Source of the DNA: Heterobasidion occidentale | Taxonomy: Eukaryota > Basidiomycota > Agaricomycetes > Russulales > Bondarzewiaceae | NCBI GenBank assembly: GCA_039111635.1 | Contig: JBCAQO010000009.1 | Location: forward strand, 372,001-436,000 | Length of the DNA stretch: 64,000 nt | Reading direction: 5' to 3' | Shown here: positions 1 to 11,369 of the stretch, one piece after another | Layout of the letters: the number at the start of each line of letters is the position of its first letter | Position numbering within the stretch: position 1 is the first letter of the stretch | Position numbers and translations under genes: made by a program | The notes under the pieces: model-generated | Told to the model about the DNA's origin: nothing | The model's database searches: none | Seen by the model: the letters and a program-made list of their open reading frames with translations, nothing else

Positions 1-1395
1 TCAGCTCTAGTTATCGAAATTGACTAACACTTTCCAACAATACACAGTCCACTCTGCACTGGGAGAAGCCATTGACGAGGATGGCAGTGGTTTTGTATCC
101 GTACACGAAGTGAACCAATTTTTGAAGCGACGCCAAAGAAGACTTCAGTGTTCCTGAATGGCTCGCTTTGTGGGTTTACATACACGTTCTTTCAAGGCTC
201 ATTCAGTGCTGATTGCCGCTGGTACAGCTGGGCCCAGGGTTGGTCTGAGACGAACGAAATGTAAGGGCTATTCCCATCATATCTGTCAGGGTGTTCTTAT
301 ATAACTGCCTGAATCCCCTAGTTACCGTGACCGCATACAAGACCTCCTCGCCGAAGTTCAGGCCGACGCGGAATCGGTCCAACAAGAGAATGAAGAAGAG
401 ATTGTCGTGTTACTGGATTTCGTGTCAGCATTCGTCAATGCCATCGCCCCTCTGCAAAATGACGATGAATCGGACATCTTCGACAATACCGTCAGCGACG
501 ACGAGTATGCAGACGAGCTGGAGATATTGAAGTATCGGTATATACAACAAAAAGAGGACCGCTTGCGCAGCGAACTTGAGGGGATTGATTTTGTCATCGA
601 TGAGCCGGCCACATTGACCCAGGTCATTGATCAACCTCGACTTGAACTCGTGAGTCTCATGAACTTTTGGATCATTGTGCTTTTCACTCATCTGAAAAAG
701 TCCATTATGCCGTTGGTATATCTATGGCTTAAACGTGTACATGATCTGGTAAATCGTGCGCGAGTACACGATTTGAGAGATGACGACTCTGATGCTCGAT
801 CAATCGTTGCATCCATGGCCACTATTCTATGGACCTACAACGATAGGGTTACCGAGTTGATTCGAGTGTGGCGACAACAGCGCATGAATGTGTCCGCTCA
901 GATTCGATGCTTCTGTGGTGGTATCTTCAACTCTTGGTACGAGGAGGTAAGCGTACATGTGCCTTGAGAAATAATGAATTTTCTGACATACATCTTCGCA
1001 GTCACAAAATCCTAACAACATTTATCGGCGGCTCCTCACTGCATTCAATGAAAGCGACGAAGATGGAGATTACGTCGAGGATGAAGACGACGACAACAGC
1101 AACGGTGATGGCGCCGAAAGGCAACAGAAACTTGTCGTGAAGGAGAGTAAACCTGACCGACAGCCAAAGCTCAAGGGTGATATCGACAGAAAAGTTCGCT
1201 TTTGATTATCAGAACCGATGCATTGACCCTCTGACGGTCCTATCACGTCCAGATGCAACAATTATGGCAGCACATGAACGGCCTGATGATCGACTCGGTA
1301 ATATCGAGAACCTGCTGAAGGCTCTCGTTACGGCGAAGAAATTGGACCACTCAATTCCAGTACTAGTACGGTTCAACCCATCTCGAGACAGATAG
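1..1395 (+). CDS. EF-hand family protein, 3' part (5' end outside window), possible frameshift
   Basis: The first visible exon (from about 48) encodes an EF-hand loop, DEDGSGFVSVHEVNQFL, matching a large basidiomycete EF-hand family. The family signature PEWLAFW followed by AQGWSE and YRDRI is recovered if introns at about 160-222 (GTGGGT donor) and 255-319 are removed. The long exon up to 945 holds the alpha-helical middle, with WRQQRMNVSAQIRCF as in other members. After an intron (946-1001) come an acidic linker and a short coiled-coil-like end (RLGNIENLLKALV). Between FLK (about 126) and SDAKEDFSVPEW the frame changes without a credible intron, so there is a one-base indel or a sequencing error. 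A stop at about 1203 also needs an intron to reach the last segment. Known of the family: function is undetermined. The gene may be decaying. Confidence 0.55.
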
Positions 1396-1749
1396 CACAG
1401 AACGATGCTCCTGTTGACTACGAGCCATCCACATCAAGCCATGGAAGCAACGACCAGGTTACCGACGAAGACAATGAAGCAGTCAGAGGAGAGTATTTTG
1501 GGGTGAGCTATGGACAAGGAAATGAACGGCATGACGGCAACAATCTGACTACCAACAGGAGACCAGATAATATTACGACGATGACTGAACTGTCCGTTTT
1601 TTTTTGACAAGTGATATATATTGCGCAACAACTGACAATAGCAGAGCACTTCTCTCGAAGGAGTGTTCTGGTCGAAACTGTTCATTTTCATGTATGATAG
1701 ATTCGGAGTCAAGGCTTGATATATTGATGACCTGATTGTATGCGCGACG

Positions 1750-2632
1750 TTCTGTCAAGCCTTGAGTATTACAAATCACACTTTGTTCGTCTCTACGTCT
1801 CCGCTCATTCTCGTCACGACCTTTGCATTGAGTCCCTCGTGGATGGCCCAGTATGCAGTGGGAGCCGAAGCCTGCGAAGGATGCTCAGGACTTGCCTCTT
1901 CCGATTGACCAGTTCGCCCTTGGCCAGATCAGAGATGGAGAAATCTTCTACATCCACGTCTACCCTCTCAGCCCACTTAGCGGTGCGTGTGCGTATCTCT
2001 TCGCAGTCTTCTTTCTAAGATGCATTTAGTCGCCCTCATCGTGGTTGCGATCCTCGTCATCGTCATCTTCATCAGTTTTTATCTTTTCCCAGTCATCTCC
2101 AACAGGCTTTTCGGTGGGTGGGTATCCTCAGGACGCCAAACCACAAGCTGGTCAACTCGGTTTCGCAATCGACGTGTCAAGATAATCTAAGTATTCTCAA
2201 ACAGCTACCGCTCCGTCTGCTCATCCTCAGTCCGGAATGGGAATATCCCCTAGCCTTGCTCACCTCGACGCACTATCTTCATCCACAGAACCACCCACAC
2301 CTTCTATATCTATAATGGCTCCTAGAAACCTTCTTCGACCTCCTTCGAGGGGTGCTAGCAGCGACTTCTGTCGAATATCAGCATCTTCTCTCATCGTCAT
2401 TCCTGCAAATTCTGAAGGGCGCGGGACAGATCTCGTAGTTCCCCTCGCAAGCAAGCGGCTTCCAATGGCGACGTTGAGGCTCAAAATATCTCGATCTTTT
2501 CTAGCTAGATTCGGCCAATCGTCTCTGAGCTGGAGGTCCATCGTGCATCGGAAACCTGGTCTTGTGCCTTGATCAATTGGTTGGCCATTGAAGCTGGGAT
2601 TAGAGATGAGGATGTATCGCATCTTGTTTAGC
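1750..2632 (+). pseudogene. possible coding remnant, unknown protein
   Basis: Two stretches on the plus strand look protein-like. One, about 1834-1982, reads WEPKPAKDAQDLPLPIDQF then GQIRDGEIFYIHVYPLSP and ends at a GTGCGT donor. The other, about 2530-2630, reads SELEVHRASETW then ALINWLAIEAGIRDEDVSHL. Between them, frames are interrupted and Ser/Pro-rich. I do not recognise a family. It could be a real multi-exon gene of low conservation or a remnant. Confidence 0.25.
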
Positions 2633-2639
2633 ATTATGA

Positions 2640-3887
2640 GAACACTCTATTATCGCACATCTATGCACCTTTTGAACCGCTGTGTTCCCAAAGCGCGTGC
2701 GATCTTACTGATTTGATCTAGATGCGACCGGGGGCATTCGCATTTGAAAGCCTAAGTCACCTCTAAATTTGTTGCTGCCCTCATTCATCCAGTAGGCGAG
2801 CTGAACCCGTTCTTAAACAGAACGTTGAACATCACTGGGGTTTGATGCGAGTGGATTTCTGATTTAGTGACACGAGGCGTTTCAAGTAATTTTGAAAGGC
2901 TATCTTTCGTCGCTCGAGGCTCTTTCAACACCTATCTCATAGTCATTCGTGCACTGCTCGTATGACATGTATTCGCATGTCCCATCCGGACATATCGCCG
3001 TTTCTCATCCTCTACCACGCTGAGCGAAGCCAGTAGTGAGTACAAGTCTGACGATGAAAGTTAATGTCTGATCTAGGATTATCGAATCCGTCCGTGACAG
3101 AAATGGTCGCTGGAACTCCTTAACTGCAGCTGTCGCCTTCTTGACCGCAAAAAGTTTTTGTTGACAGCGTCGCGAGGTCAACTATGGATGGCTGTGTTCG
3201 CCATGGGAAATTTTTGGATGTTGGACATACATCTGGACCCGGGCTTCATGTTCTTCAAAAGATGAACGCTTTCCAGGAATCCGTGACGACTTTCGGAGCC
3301 ATCGCGGGTGGTTTCGGAAATCCCGGGGTGATTGCGGAGGCGCTTATAGATCACAACGATCACGCGTCAAGTGAGAGCCATGCTTGCAACCACCAGGACG
3401 AAATTCATCCTCGTTTCGCATCCCAAAGAGCTCTGCCAAACTCTCAAGGAGGCATGATACCCGAACTTGCAGTATTGTCGTCGGGGCTGCATGGTTCACG
3501 CAATCGGTCAAAGTCTTTTTAAACCCGCGTATCACCACTGATCATCACGAAATGTCCATCGCTTGCCCCAGAGCGCCGAGCGCTCGTTGCTGAGCAACCG
3601 TAAAAGCCGGTCTCAATTGAATGGGTCGTAGTTCCCAGTATCATTATCTGTTTTGATGGTCTGATCCTCGTCCATCCATCCATCCATCTTTTTCCCAGCG
3701 TCGTCGGCGACGATGACGGCTTTCATCAGCCGATAGATCATCATCTCGCCTTGACATCTCTGCATCGCGCTATGCCGTGGCGCATGTCGCCAGCACCTCC
3801 TTTCGACGACCCCTCCGTCTCTTGATTATCCTCTCACTACTGGTGCAGGGCACCCAGCACTAGCAGCATTACTTTAGGATTTCGACC
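2640..3887. other. intergenic, no gene seen
   Basis: There is no convincing open frame here. A short ATCC run (about 3669-3688) and a pyrimidine-rich stretch (about 3790-3860) precede the next gene and may belong to its promoter. Confidence 0.5.
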
Positions 3888-4954
3888 ATGAACACGATTA
3901 ACGCTTCAGATCCTTTGTTGGACTATGAGCCTTCATATGCCTGGAACAGTACAAATCCGCAGACAAAACAGAACGGGTCTTCCGTCTCGGTCAACTTCAC
4001 AGGTAAGTCTTCAATACGTTCGCCTGCGAAAGTCGTGGAGAGTGAGGTCGCTGTTTCTCTAGGGACGACATTGCAGGCGTTCGGGAGAACGAAGCTGCAA
4101 TCGATCTCGTATTCTCAAGATAGTCTATCGACATCCAACTATCCTATTTCAGCTCCTGAAAAGGGATTGAACAACACGATCCTCTGGCTCTCCAACCTCG
4201 GATGCTCAAATCATACCGTGAAATTGATAGTGGTCAACTCGAACTCGATAGATCAAGGGCATTCCCTGGTCATCGATCGGTTCGAGTATACACCGTGCAG
4301 CACGTCGAGTATTCCCTTACCCTCACCCTCGATCCCATACTCGCCTATCCTCCCACCATCAACGCCCGCACCCCAATCCTCGTCGCCTTCGACATCGTCA
4401 GCATTGTCGTCGTCGTCATCGAGCAAGGACACCGCCAAAACCGTGGGGATCGCCATCGGCTGCGTCCTCGGCGCGCTCGTGATCCTCTCGGCTGCAGGTC
4501 TGCTATGGTGCCGCAGGCGGCACCGGATGCGCCAGAAACCCCCCTCGGCGAACTTCCTCATCCTATCTTCCGCAGGCAAGCACCACGCCCCTCTGACCCA
4601 CATCGACTGACCCCCCTCCGCGCAGATCTGCCGCCATACCTCCCTACGAGCGCCCGCAGCAAGTACGCGCCCACCACAGACGGCCGCGCGCTCTTCCCGG
4701 CGGCGGTCGTCGCGCCGTCGCGCGACGAGAAGTCCGAGCTGCCTGCGCCCGCGACCAAGCCAGTAGAGGGCACGAGCGGGGCCGCGTACCTGCGCGGGTA
4801 CCTCCCCGACTCGAAGGAATGGCTCCGCAACGCGGAGCGCGCGCGCGCGGCGGCCGCCGCGGCAGCACAGACCGCGCATGGAGGGCCCGGCGGGCACGCG
4901 GCCGCGTACGAAGGCGGGATCGCGGGCGGCGAAGGCGGGCGGGCTGGGGTATGA
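3888..4954 (+). CDS. Ser/Thr-rich single-pass membrane protein (agaricomycete family)
   Basis: The start is at MNTINASDPLL. An intron of 60 bp (4003-4062, GTAAGT...CTCTAG) joins VNFTG to TTLQAFGRTKL, the typical start of the N-terminal beta-sandwich in this family. The exon then runs through NNTILWLSNLGCSNHTVKL and a Ser/Pro/Thr-rich stalk. The membrane helix is TVGIAIGCVLGALVILSAAG, followed by the basic stop-transfer sequence RRRHRMRQK. The cytoplasmic tail (to 4954) is Ala-rich and lies in another frame, so a further intron or indel between about 4545 and 4620 is needed; I could not place it. The family is probably a cell-surface sensor or wall-associated protein, but this is inference. 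A relative lies at 54.9-56.5 kb. No clear signal peptide is seen at this start, so upstream exons may be missing. Confidence 0.65.
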
Positions 4955-5630
4955 GCGGGTGGCCTGCGCTGGAGTGCCGTCTTCGAGCTCGGGGGACTTG
5001 CGCGGGGCGGCGTGGTGGCCTGCCTGCGTGCGGTCCCTCGCCCCGGGCACGCGGACCTCACGCGGGCGAAGGTCGTCGGGCGGGGTCATTGTGTGATCGG
5101 CGTGGGGTGCCTGACGTCGCCAGGCGTGTATTATATGCATGTGTGTATCATGCCATGAATCATATCCGTACCCTTCTCGAGTGCCTTTGCGCCATCGATG
5201 CAGCGAGAGAGTACAGCGAGCGAAGACTAGATGGGTGTTTCGTGCCCGGCGATCTATGAGACGGCGCATTCCTCTTGGTAGCAGGGGGCCACCCGCGGCA
5301 GCCTGGCGTCGTTGTCGATCGACGAGATTCTATGGTTGCGTCAGACTTGCCGGCTCATGAACCTGCTTCTACGACAACCCGTCTCTCGTTTCTCTCGCGG
5401 AATGTAGACCAGCCAGAACACGGCTCGGACGGGCAATCACGATCCACAATCATGACTGTGACCGCGTCCGCCAAAAAGCAAGTTCGAGTGCGAAGAAAAC
5501 GATCCTAAATACAAAACAAAGATGCAAGCCTCAACAATACGCAATCAACAGCGCCCATCCGTCCGTCCATCCATCCCCCTAACTTACCGCGCGACGCCCA
5601 CCTAGAACCCCCCGAACGCACCAACGAGCC
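4955..5630. other. intergenic between convergent genes
   Basis: This is the shared 3' region of the membrane protein gene (+) and the TBC gene (-). No gene is seen in it. GC falls from about 5.1 to 5.6 kb and rises again in the TBC gene. Confidence 0.5.
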
Positions 5631-8600
5631 TCACCACGCTCTCAAGCCCTTCTCTGACCCTACCACCACCCCACCCCCACCCCCGCCCGCACCGAACCCA
5701 AACCCAAACCCGGCTCCACACCCGCGCCCGCCGCCGTACCCGCACCCATACAGCGCGACCGCAACCGCGAGCCCCAGCACGAGCACCGCGCTCGCGCCCA
5801 CGAGCGCCTGCCGCGCGTCGCGCCGCCGCCGCCGCCACCGCCAGTGCTGCGGGCCGCGCGGGCGCAGCGGCCTCTTTTTCTTTGTCTTTTTCTTTTCGTC
5901 CGCGGGCGCGAGCGTGGGCGTGGGCGTGGGCGGCTGGCGCCGCCGGCGGAGGCGGAACCAGCTCGTTTTCTCGTGCTCGTGCTCATCTGCCCAATCTCCG
6001 TCCTCGCCTTCGCCTTCGCCTTCGCCCTCGCCCTCCTCCTCCTCGTCTTCCGCGTCCGAGGCCCCCTCCTCGTCCGACTCGTCCGCGGGCATCACGACGT
6101 CAACGCCCCGCACCACAATCGCCTCCGCCTCCGCGTCCGCCGCGGCCCAGTCCCACTCGCCGTCCGCGCCCCCGAGCGCGTGCTCGCGCCACGTGCGCAC
6201 GGCGCTCGCGGGCCCGAGGGTGCGCTCGAGGCGCAGCGCGGGGTGCGACGCGGGGTAGAGCGCGAGCAGCGCGTCGGCGTGCGCGAAGAGCGCGCGGAGG
6301 GAGTGCGTCGGTTTGAGGGCGTGCGGCGTTCGGCTGGCGGCGTGGGGTGCCGGTGCGGGCGCGGGCGCGGGCGCGGGCTTGGGCGCGGGCGCGGGCGCGG
6401 GCGTGGGTGCGGGCGGTGCGAGCTGCGGTGTGCGAGGGCGCGAAGGCGGCGGGGATGGCGGGAGGGGCACGCGCGTCGGGTCGAGGAGGGGCACGCGCGC
6501 CGCCCGATCTGGCAGAGGCGCGGTCGGCGCGGTCGGCGGTGGCGTTTGCATCGGGGTCGGGGTCGGTGACGGTGCGCGGGTCGGCGGCGGCGAGGGGGGG
6601 AGCGGGACGTCTGCCGGGTCGCGCGGGCGGGCGGACGACGACGACGACGGAGGCGGCGGCGGCGGCGAGGCCAGGGCTGAGGCCGGGGCGTGCTCGTGGA
6701 CGCATCCTGCGTGCTCGCCCTGCCCCGTTCGCCCATCGCCATCGTCGCCGGCGGCGGCCACGTCCTGTGCGCCCTGGGCATCCTGCTGCGCATCGTGATC
6801 ATGGCCGCTGTCGTCATGGCCGCCGTCGTGCGCGGCGGCGGCCACGTCCTGTGCGCCCTGTGCATCCTGCTGCGCATCGTGATCATGGCCGCCGTCGTCA
6901 TCGCCGCCGACGTGATCGCCGTCATCCTCGTTGTCCTCGTCCTCGTCATCATCAGCAAAATCCGGCAACCCGCTCAGCACGGCGTGCACCATGCCCTCCT
7001 CGCCCGCGGCCGCGAGCTCGTGCACCTCCGCGCGGCGCGCGAGCGTGACCTGCGCGGTGCGCGCGATGTTGTGAGGGTGCGAGACGGTGCGAGACGGTGC
7101 GAGACGGTGCGAGACGGTGCGAGACGGTGCGAGACGTTGGGAGATGGCGCGAGGGCGCGTCGCATCAAGGGCGAGGGCGAGTGGAGGTGTCGAGGACGGC
7201 GCGGGGCGCGGGCGCGTGCAGGGTACGCATATATGCACGAATCGCGCGAATCGCACGAACGGCGCGCATTTCGTAGGCCAGACGAACATGAAAAAAAAAA
7301 GGATGTTCAGCGCCGCGGTCCTCGCCGTGCACATCTCCGAATCGCAGACGCGAGGCCCAAAAACGCAGATAAAGGCGAAAATGAGACGCCGCGCGGCTCG
7401 CGCGCGCGCGAGCAGCCAGACACGCAAATACGTCCCGACGGCCGCAACGCGGTCCAAAAGCGAAGATCCAAAAGCGCAAGAGTGCAAAAATCAAAAAATC
7501 AAAAGTGCGAAAAAGGGAGACAAAGACAACGAGGGAAAGGAAAGGGAAAGCGCAAGAGGCGCACGCACCGCAGCGGCGAGGTACACGACCGCGACGGGCG
7601 GGCGGGCGAGGAGGTAGTCGAAGATGCGCTGTGCGCGCGCGAGGGACGGCGCGTCGTGCGCGAAGAGGGTGAGGAGGTGGGAGAGCGAGGCGTACGGGAG
7701 CGGGGCGACGCTGCGTTGTGGGAATACGGGGGGGAGGGGGTGAGTGCGGGTGAGGAAGAGGGCGAGGGGGACGCACGATTCGAGGAGGGCGGCGTAGGTG
7801 GGGTCCGCGAGGCGGAGGAGGCGCATGAGGATGCTGTCGGGGGTGTCCGTGGGGCGGGCAGAGAGTGAGCGGGGGAGGGACTACGGAAGGGAGAAGCCGC
7901 ACCGGAGGAGGCCGAGGAGGGGCTCGAGTATGCGGCCCATGGCATCGCGGAGGCGGTGGAGGCTGAGGCGGGCGAGGGCGGGGAGCTGGGCGTGCGGGGG
8001 GAGGGTGAGGAGGATGACGGAGGCGATGTCGTGGAAGCCCTGGCTGGCGCGGGTGAGCGGGGCGCGTGTGCGTGTGTGTGCGGCGGAGGGAGAGGAAGAC
8101 GGACCTGGAAGTAGCTGAGGCCGGGGTGTCGCCGGAAGAGGGCGGTGACGAGGGCGTTGAGGGCTTGCTGGCGCTGGGCGTGGTCGGCGGGGGAGTCGTC
8201 TGGCGCACGTGCGGCGGGTTAGTAGGGAGGGGAGGAGGAGGAGGAGGAGGCGGAGAGGCAGACCTGTCGGGTAGAGGACGAAGCTGCGGTCCGTGTCGAG
8301 GCGGATCTGGCGCTCGTCTGGGTGCGCCTCACCGCCCCGGTCGAGGTCGCCGTCGAGGGCGCAGTCGGCGGGGCGGACGTGCAAGAGGCGGAGCCTAGAA
8401 TCAAGCGCAAGCGCGGTGCGTCAGCGCGTGTTTTCCGGCGAGCTGCTTCGAGAGCGGCGAGCCCAGAGCAGAGAGATAAGAGCGAAGCGAAGGCGAGCAC
8501 GCAGGATGAGGCGAGAGGGAGGAAGCGCGGGGACGCACCATATGGAAGCTCTGGCGCGCCCGAAGCCGCCTGGGGCGAGGCTGCGGCGGCGCAGGGCGTC

Positions 8601-8813
8601 CCAATCGATCGCGGCCGCCGTGGGGAGGTCGGATAGCGGGTGTGGCGACGAGGACGGAGAAGGCGGGCTGGGCCCGGGAGGGGATGATGGCGAGCGCACC
8701 ATGTCCTCTCTCGACGGGGACCGTAGGCGCGTTGCCAGACACCCTCCCGCTCGCCTTCCCAGCACGTGCACCTTCGCGCGACGGGCGATGATGACGTCGC
8801 GCACGCGGGCCAT
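5631..8813 (-). CDS. TBC1D20/Gyp8-like Rab GTPase-activating protein
   Basis: Six exons join cleanly on the minus strand: 8813-8539, 8394-8264, 8199-8105, 8039-7903, 7833-7569 and 7049-5631. They give the TBC1D20-type order: IDWDALRRRSLAPGGFG, then ASIWLRLLHV, DERQIRLDTDRSFVLYP (catalytic region with D-x-x-R), HPGLSYFQGFHDIASVILL, LHRLRDAMGRILEPLLGLL, and LARAQRIFDYLLARPP. The last exon holds EEGMVHAVLSGLPDF, a long Asp/His/Gln then Pro/Ala low-complexity insert, a conserved segment (ALRLERTLGPASAVRTW), an acidic stretch, and a C-terminal membrane helix (LVGASAVLVLGLAVAVAL). Known: TBC1D20/Gyp8 stimulates GTP hydrolysis by Rab1/Ypt1 at the ER, anchored by its tail. An alternative start is Met at 8702. 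Intron 5 is unusually long (519 bp) and carries a decamer array. Divergent from the perilipin-like gene, with 221 bp between starts. Confidence 0.88.
6752..6920 (-). repeat. tandem duplication of about 84 bp in TBC coding exon
   Basis: Two near-identical units encode GHDHDAQQDAQGAQDVAAA twice in the acidic insert of the TBC protein. The duplication keeps the frame. Confidence 0.85.
7081..7130. repeat. decamer tandem array in TBC intron
   Basis: Five exact head-to-tail copies of GAGACGGTGC lie inside the 519 bp fifth intron of the TBC gene, with degenerate copies on both sides. Confidence 0.95.
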
Positions 8814-8984
8814 CTAGATCGCCCGCGTCTGGGAGGGCTGGCACCGGGCTGGCCCGTGGCAGAAGCGTCCGGCGCACCGAATCGAGCGAGCTCTTCTTCC
8901 AGCTTTTTCCCAATCGGGGCAGCGGGGAGAATCACATGCCCGCGGCTGCGCCTTGAAAACGGCAGCTCCCAGCGTCGCTCTCCC

Positions 8985-9012
8985 AACACACAACACACAC
9001 AACACACACACA
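8985..9012. repeat. CA-rich simple sequence before perilipin-like start
   Basis: An AACACAC-type run lies just upstream of the ATG at 9035. It is probably the 5' UTR or core promoter of the perilipin-like gene, in the divergent promoter shared with the TBC gene. Confidence 0.7.
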
Positions 9013-9034
9013 CCCTCCTCCTCCTTCGCCCCCA

Positions 9035-10245
9035 ATGGCAGACACCCAGTCCGCGCCCGGCCTCCCAGAGCTCACCGTCCTCTCCCGCGTCGCCTCCATC
9101 CCCCTCATCACCTCCTCCCTCGCTGCCCTCACCGCCTACCCCGCCACCCAGCACGCCCGCGACGCCGCCCACGCCCTCGCAGCCCCCCTCGCACCCTACA
9201 CCGCCCCCTTCGCCGCCCGCTGCGCCCCCCTCCTCACCCGCGCAGACGGCCTCGCCAACGCCGGCCTCGACGCCGTCGAGTCGCGCTACCCCTACCCCTT
9301 CCGCACCCCCCCGCAGGACATCATCGCAGACATCAGGGGCTCCGCAGACCACGCCCGCGCAGTCGCAGCAAAGACCGTCGACGATCGCCTCAAGAGCCCC
9401 GCCGTCGCCGTCGCGCAGGGCATCGACCAGGTATGACCTCATTCCCTTATCAGCGCGTCACGCATCGTGCCCCAGAGATTAACCCCTTCCGTCCTTCCGC
9501 CCGCCCGCCCGCCCGTTCCTAGCGCTTCACGCCCCTCGTAGACTACTTTGCCCTCGCCGTCTCGCGCCTCCACCCCGCGGACCCCGCCGGGCCCTCGCCC
9601 TCCGACTCTTCCTCCTCCGCCTCGTCCTCGTCCTCCTCGACCGCCGCCGACGACGCAAAGTACCAGTACCAGCGCGCGTACGCCCTCTCCCTCGACCTCA
9701 AAGACCAGCTCTACGTCTACTCCAACGACCAGCTCGCCCACCTCCAAGCCCAGAGCGCCCTCGTGTAAGCCCCCGCCCCGCCCCCGTCCCGTCCTTCGCA
9801 TCTCCCTCACCTCCTCTCCCCTCTCGCGCACAGCCAAAAAGCCACCCAGACCGCCCACAGCCTCTCCGTCCTCGCCGCCTCGTCCGCACACGCCGTCCAG
9901 ACCCGCACCCACGCCCTCTCCGAGACGATGCTCCAGGAGCTCCACCGCGTGCAGACCGCGACCGCCGCCCTCCCCGCCCACCTCCAGGCCGCCCTCGCCC
10001 CGCTCACCGCCGCCCTCGCCGACGCCCAGGCCGAGCTCGCCCGCGTGCGTGCAGAGGACGCCCCCATCGCCGACAAGGCTGCTGCGCTCGGTCGCACCGT
10101 CAGCGCCAAGGTCAAGCCCGTCCTCGAGGCCGTCGGCAGGCGCGTCGACGGCGTGCGCAGGCGCGCGTCGGGCCACCCCGCCGACGCGGTGCCGGATGCC
10201 GCGCCTGCGGCTGCGCCTGCGGCTGCGCCTGCGGGAGAGAAGTGA
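9035..10245 (+). CDS. perilipin-like lipid droplet protein
   Basis: Three exons: 9035-9430, 9523-9764 and 9834-10245, with GT-AG introns that keep frame (GIDQ/RFTPLVDYF and SALV/QKATQTAH). The protein (about 349 residues) begins ELTVLSRVASIPLITSSL and continues with RADGLANAGLDAVESRYP. It has amphipathic 11-mer-like helices and a long Ala-rich helical C-terminus (ALSETMLQELHRVQTATAAL). This matches the fungal perilipin/CAP20 pattern of a PAT-like N-terminal region followed by helical repeats. Known: such proteins coat lipid droplets and control lipolysis. The last residues are an (AAP)n repeat before GEK. The gene sits in the GC-rich block with almost only G/C at third codon positions. Confidence 0.8.
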
Positions 10246-11297
10246 GCGGTCGGGGCTGGCGGTTCCCTCTATACGCGTTACTGGTCCCTCTCTAGACTTT
10301 TTCTCCTCTCTCTCTCTCTCTCTAGCGTGGTGTTGGTGTTGGTATTGGTGTTGGTGTTTTCTGGCCGTGTCTTACGATTCGATCATGTCCAGCTCGCGCA
10401 TGCCGGTTGTTTCTTTTCATGTCTTTCTTACTTTACGCTACCCTCCCCTCCCCTCCCCGTCCCCGTCCCGTCCCCGTCCCGTATTTGTCGCCCCGTAGTT
10501 GTTCCCACCTCTGAGCCATCATTCCACGTCCGATGGTCTATGCACGCACGTCATGATTAGCATTGACATTTCGATGGGTCTCCGGAAGTGCTCCGGATGT
10601 GCGTGTTGGTTCGAGGGTGTCAAGCTTCAAGCTTCGAGACGGAGAGCGGCCGCGCGTGCTTGTCCTTCATGCTTGGGAAGGAGGGCGCCAGACAAAGAAA
10701 AAAATAACAGAAAAAATAACGGAAAAGAAAGATAGAGCCTCGTCGACGTCGGGACGCTTTGCAGTGCTCTACTGCAGGCGACCCTACGCGATCCCTGCGC
10801 ATGCACGCACACGGAACAACCCGCGCGAACGGAGCGGGAGAGTGGGATGCTCTCGTTCTCGGAGGCGCCGGCCGCTCCCGTCTATGTTTATCTTTTTGGG
10901 GGCCTCGATGCGCGATGTGCGATGTGCGATTGCGTCGATGCGTCGATGCGCGACGCGTTGGGCACGTCTCGTGGCTCGTGCGCTCTTGGACGGGGACACC
11001 GGACGGGAGCGAGCAGCCAGCGAGGGGCCGTCCGTGCGCCTCCATGCGCCTCCGAGCGCGACTCGCCGAGGGCTGGGGTTCCGATTGGATGCCAGGATGG
11101 GCCGGAGAGCCGTCTGCACAGGCGGACGCGGACGCCGACGCGGGCGGCATACGGCGGCATACGGCGGCATACGGTGATACTCGAGCGAAGGGAACGATGT
11201 ATATTGAGAAACGGACGGGGGAGAGCGAATATCCGAGAAAACGGGAGGGGAAACGGAGACGAGGACGGGACGGGACGGGACAGGGCGGCGTGAGCGC
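10246..11297. other. intergenic, GC-rich, short repeats
   Basis: Convergent 3' region of the perilipin-like gene (+) and the Vps3-like gene (-). It holds a (TC)n run (about 10304-10325), GTTGGT repeats (about 10330-10360), a CCCGT-type run (about 10443-10490) and three GGCGGCATAC units (11144-11173). Long open frames here have the biased composition of the GC block and no family features. Confidence 0.5.
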
Positions 11298-11337
11298 TCA
11301 TCGCAGCACCCTGCCCCCGCCCCCGCCCCCGCCCACA

Positions 11338-11369
<32 letters not shown>

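Noticed and set aside
4253..5269. 338-codon minus-strand frame
   Set aside because: Antisense to the membrane protein gene, Arg-rich, no family features.
6690..7868. 392-codon open frame on the plus strand with very hydrophobic segments
   Set aside because: Antisense to well-supported TBC exons; its hydrophobic stretches are the mirror of the GHDHDAQQ duplication in GC-rich DNA.
8219..9442. 407-codon minus-strand frame
   Set aside because: Runs through TBC exons in the wrong frame and through perilipin coding sequence antisense.
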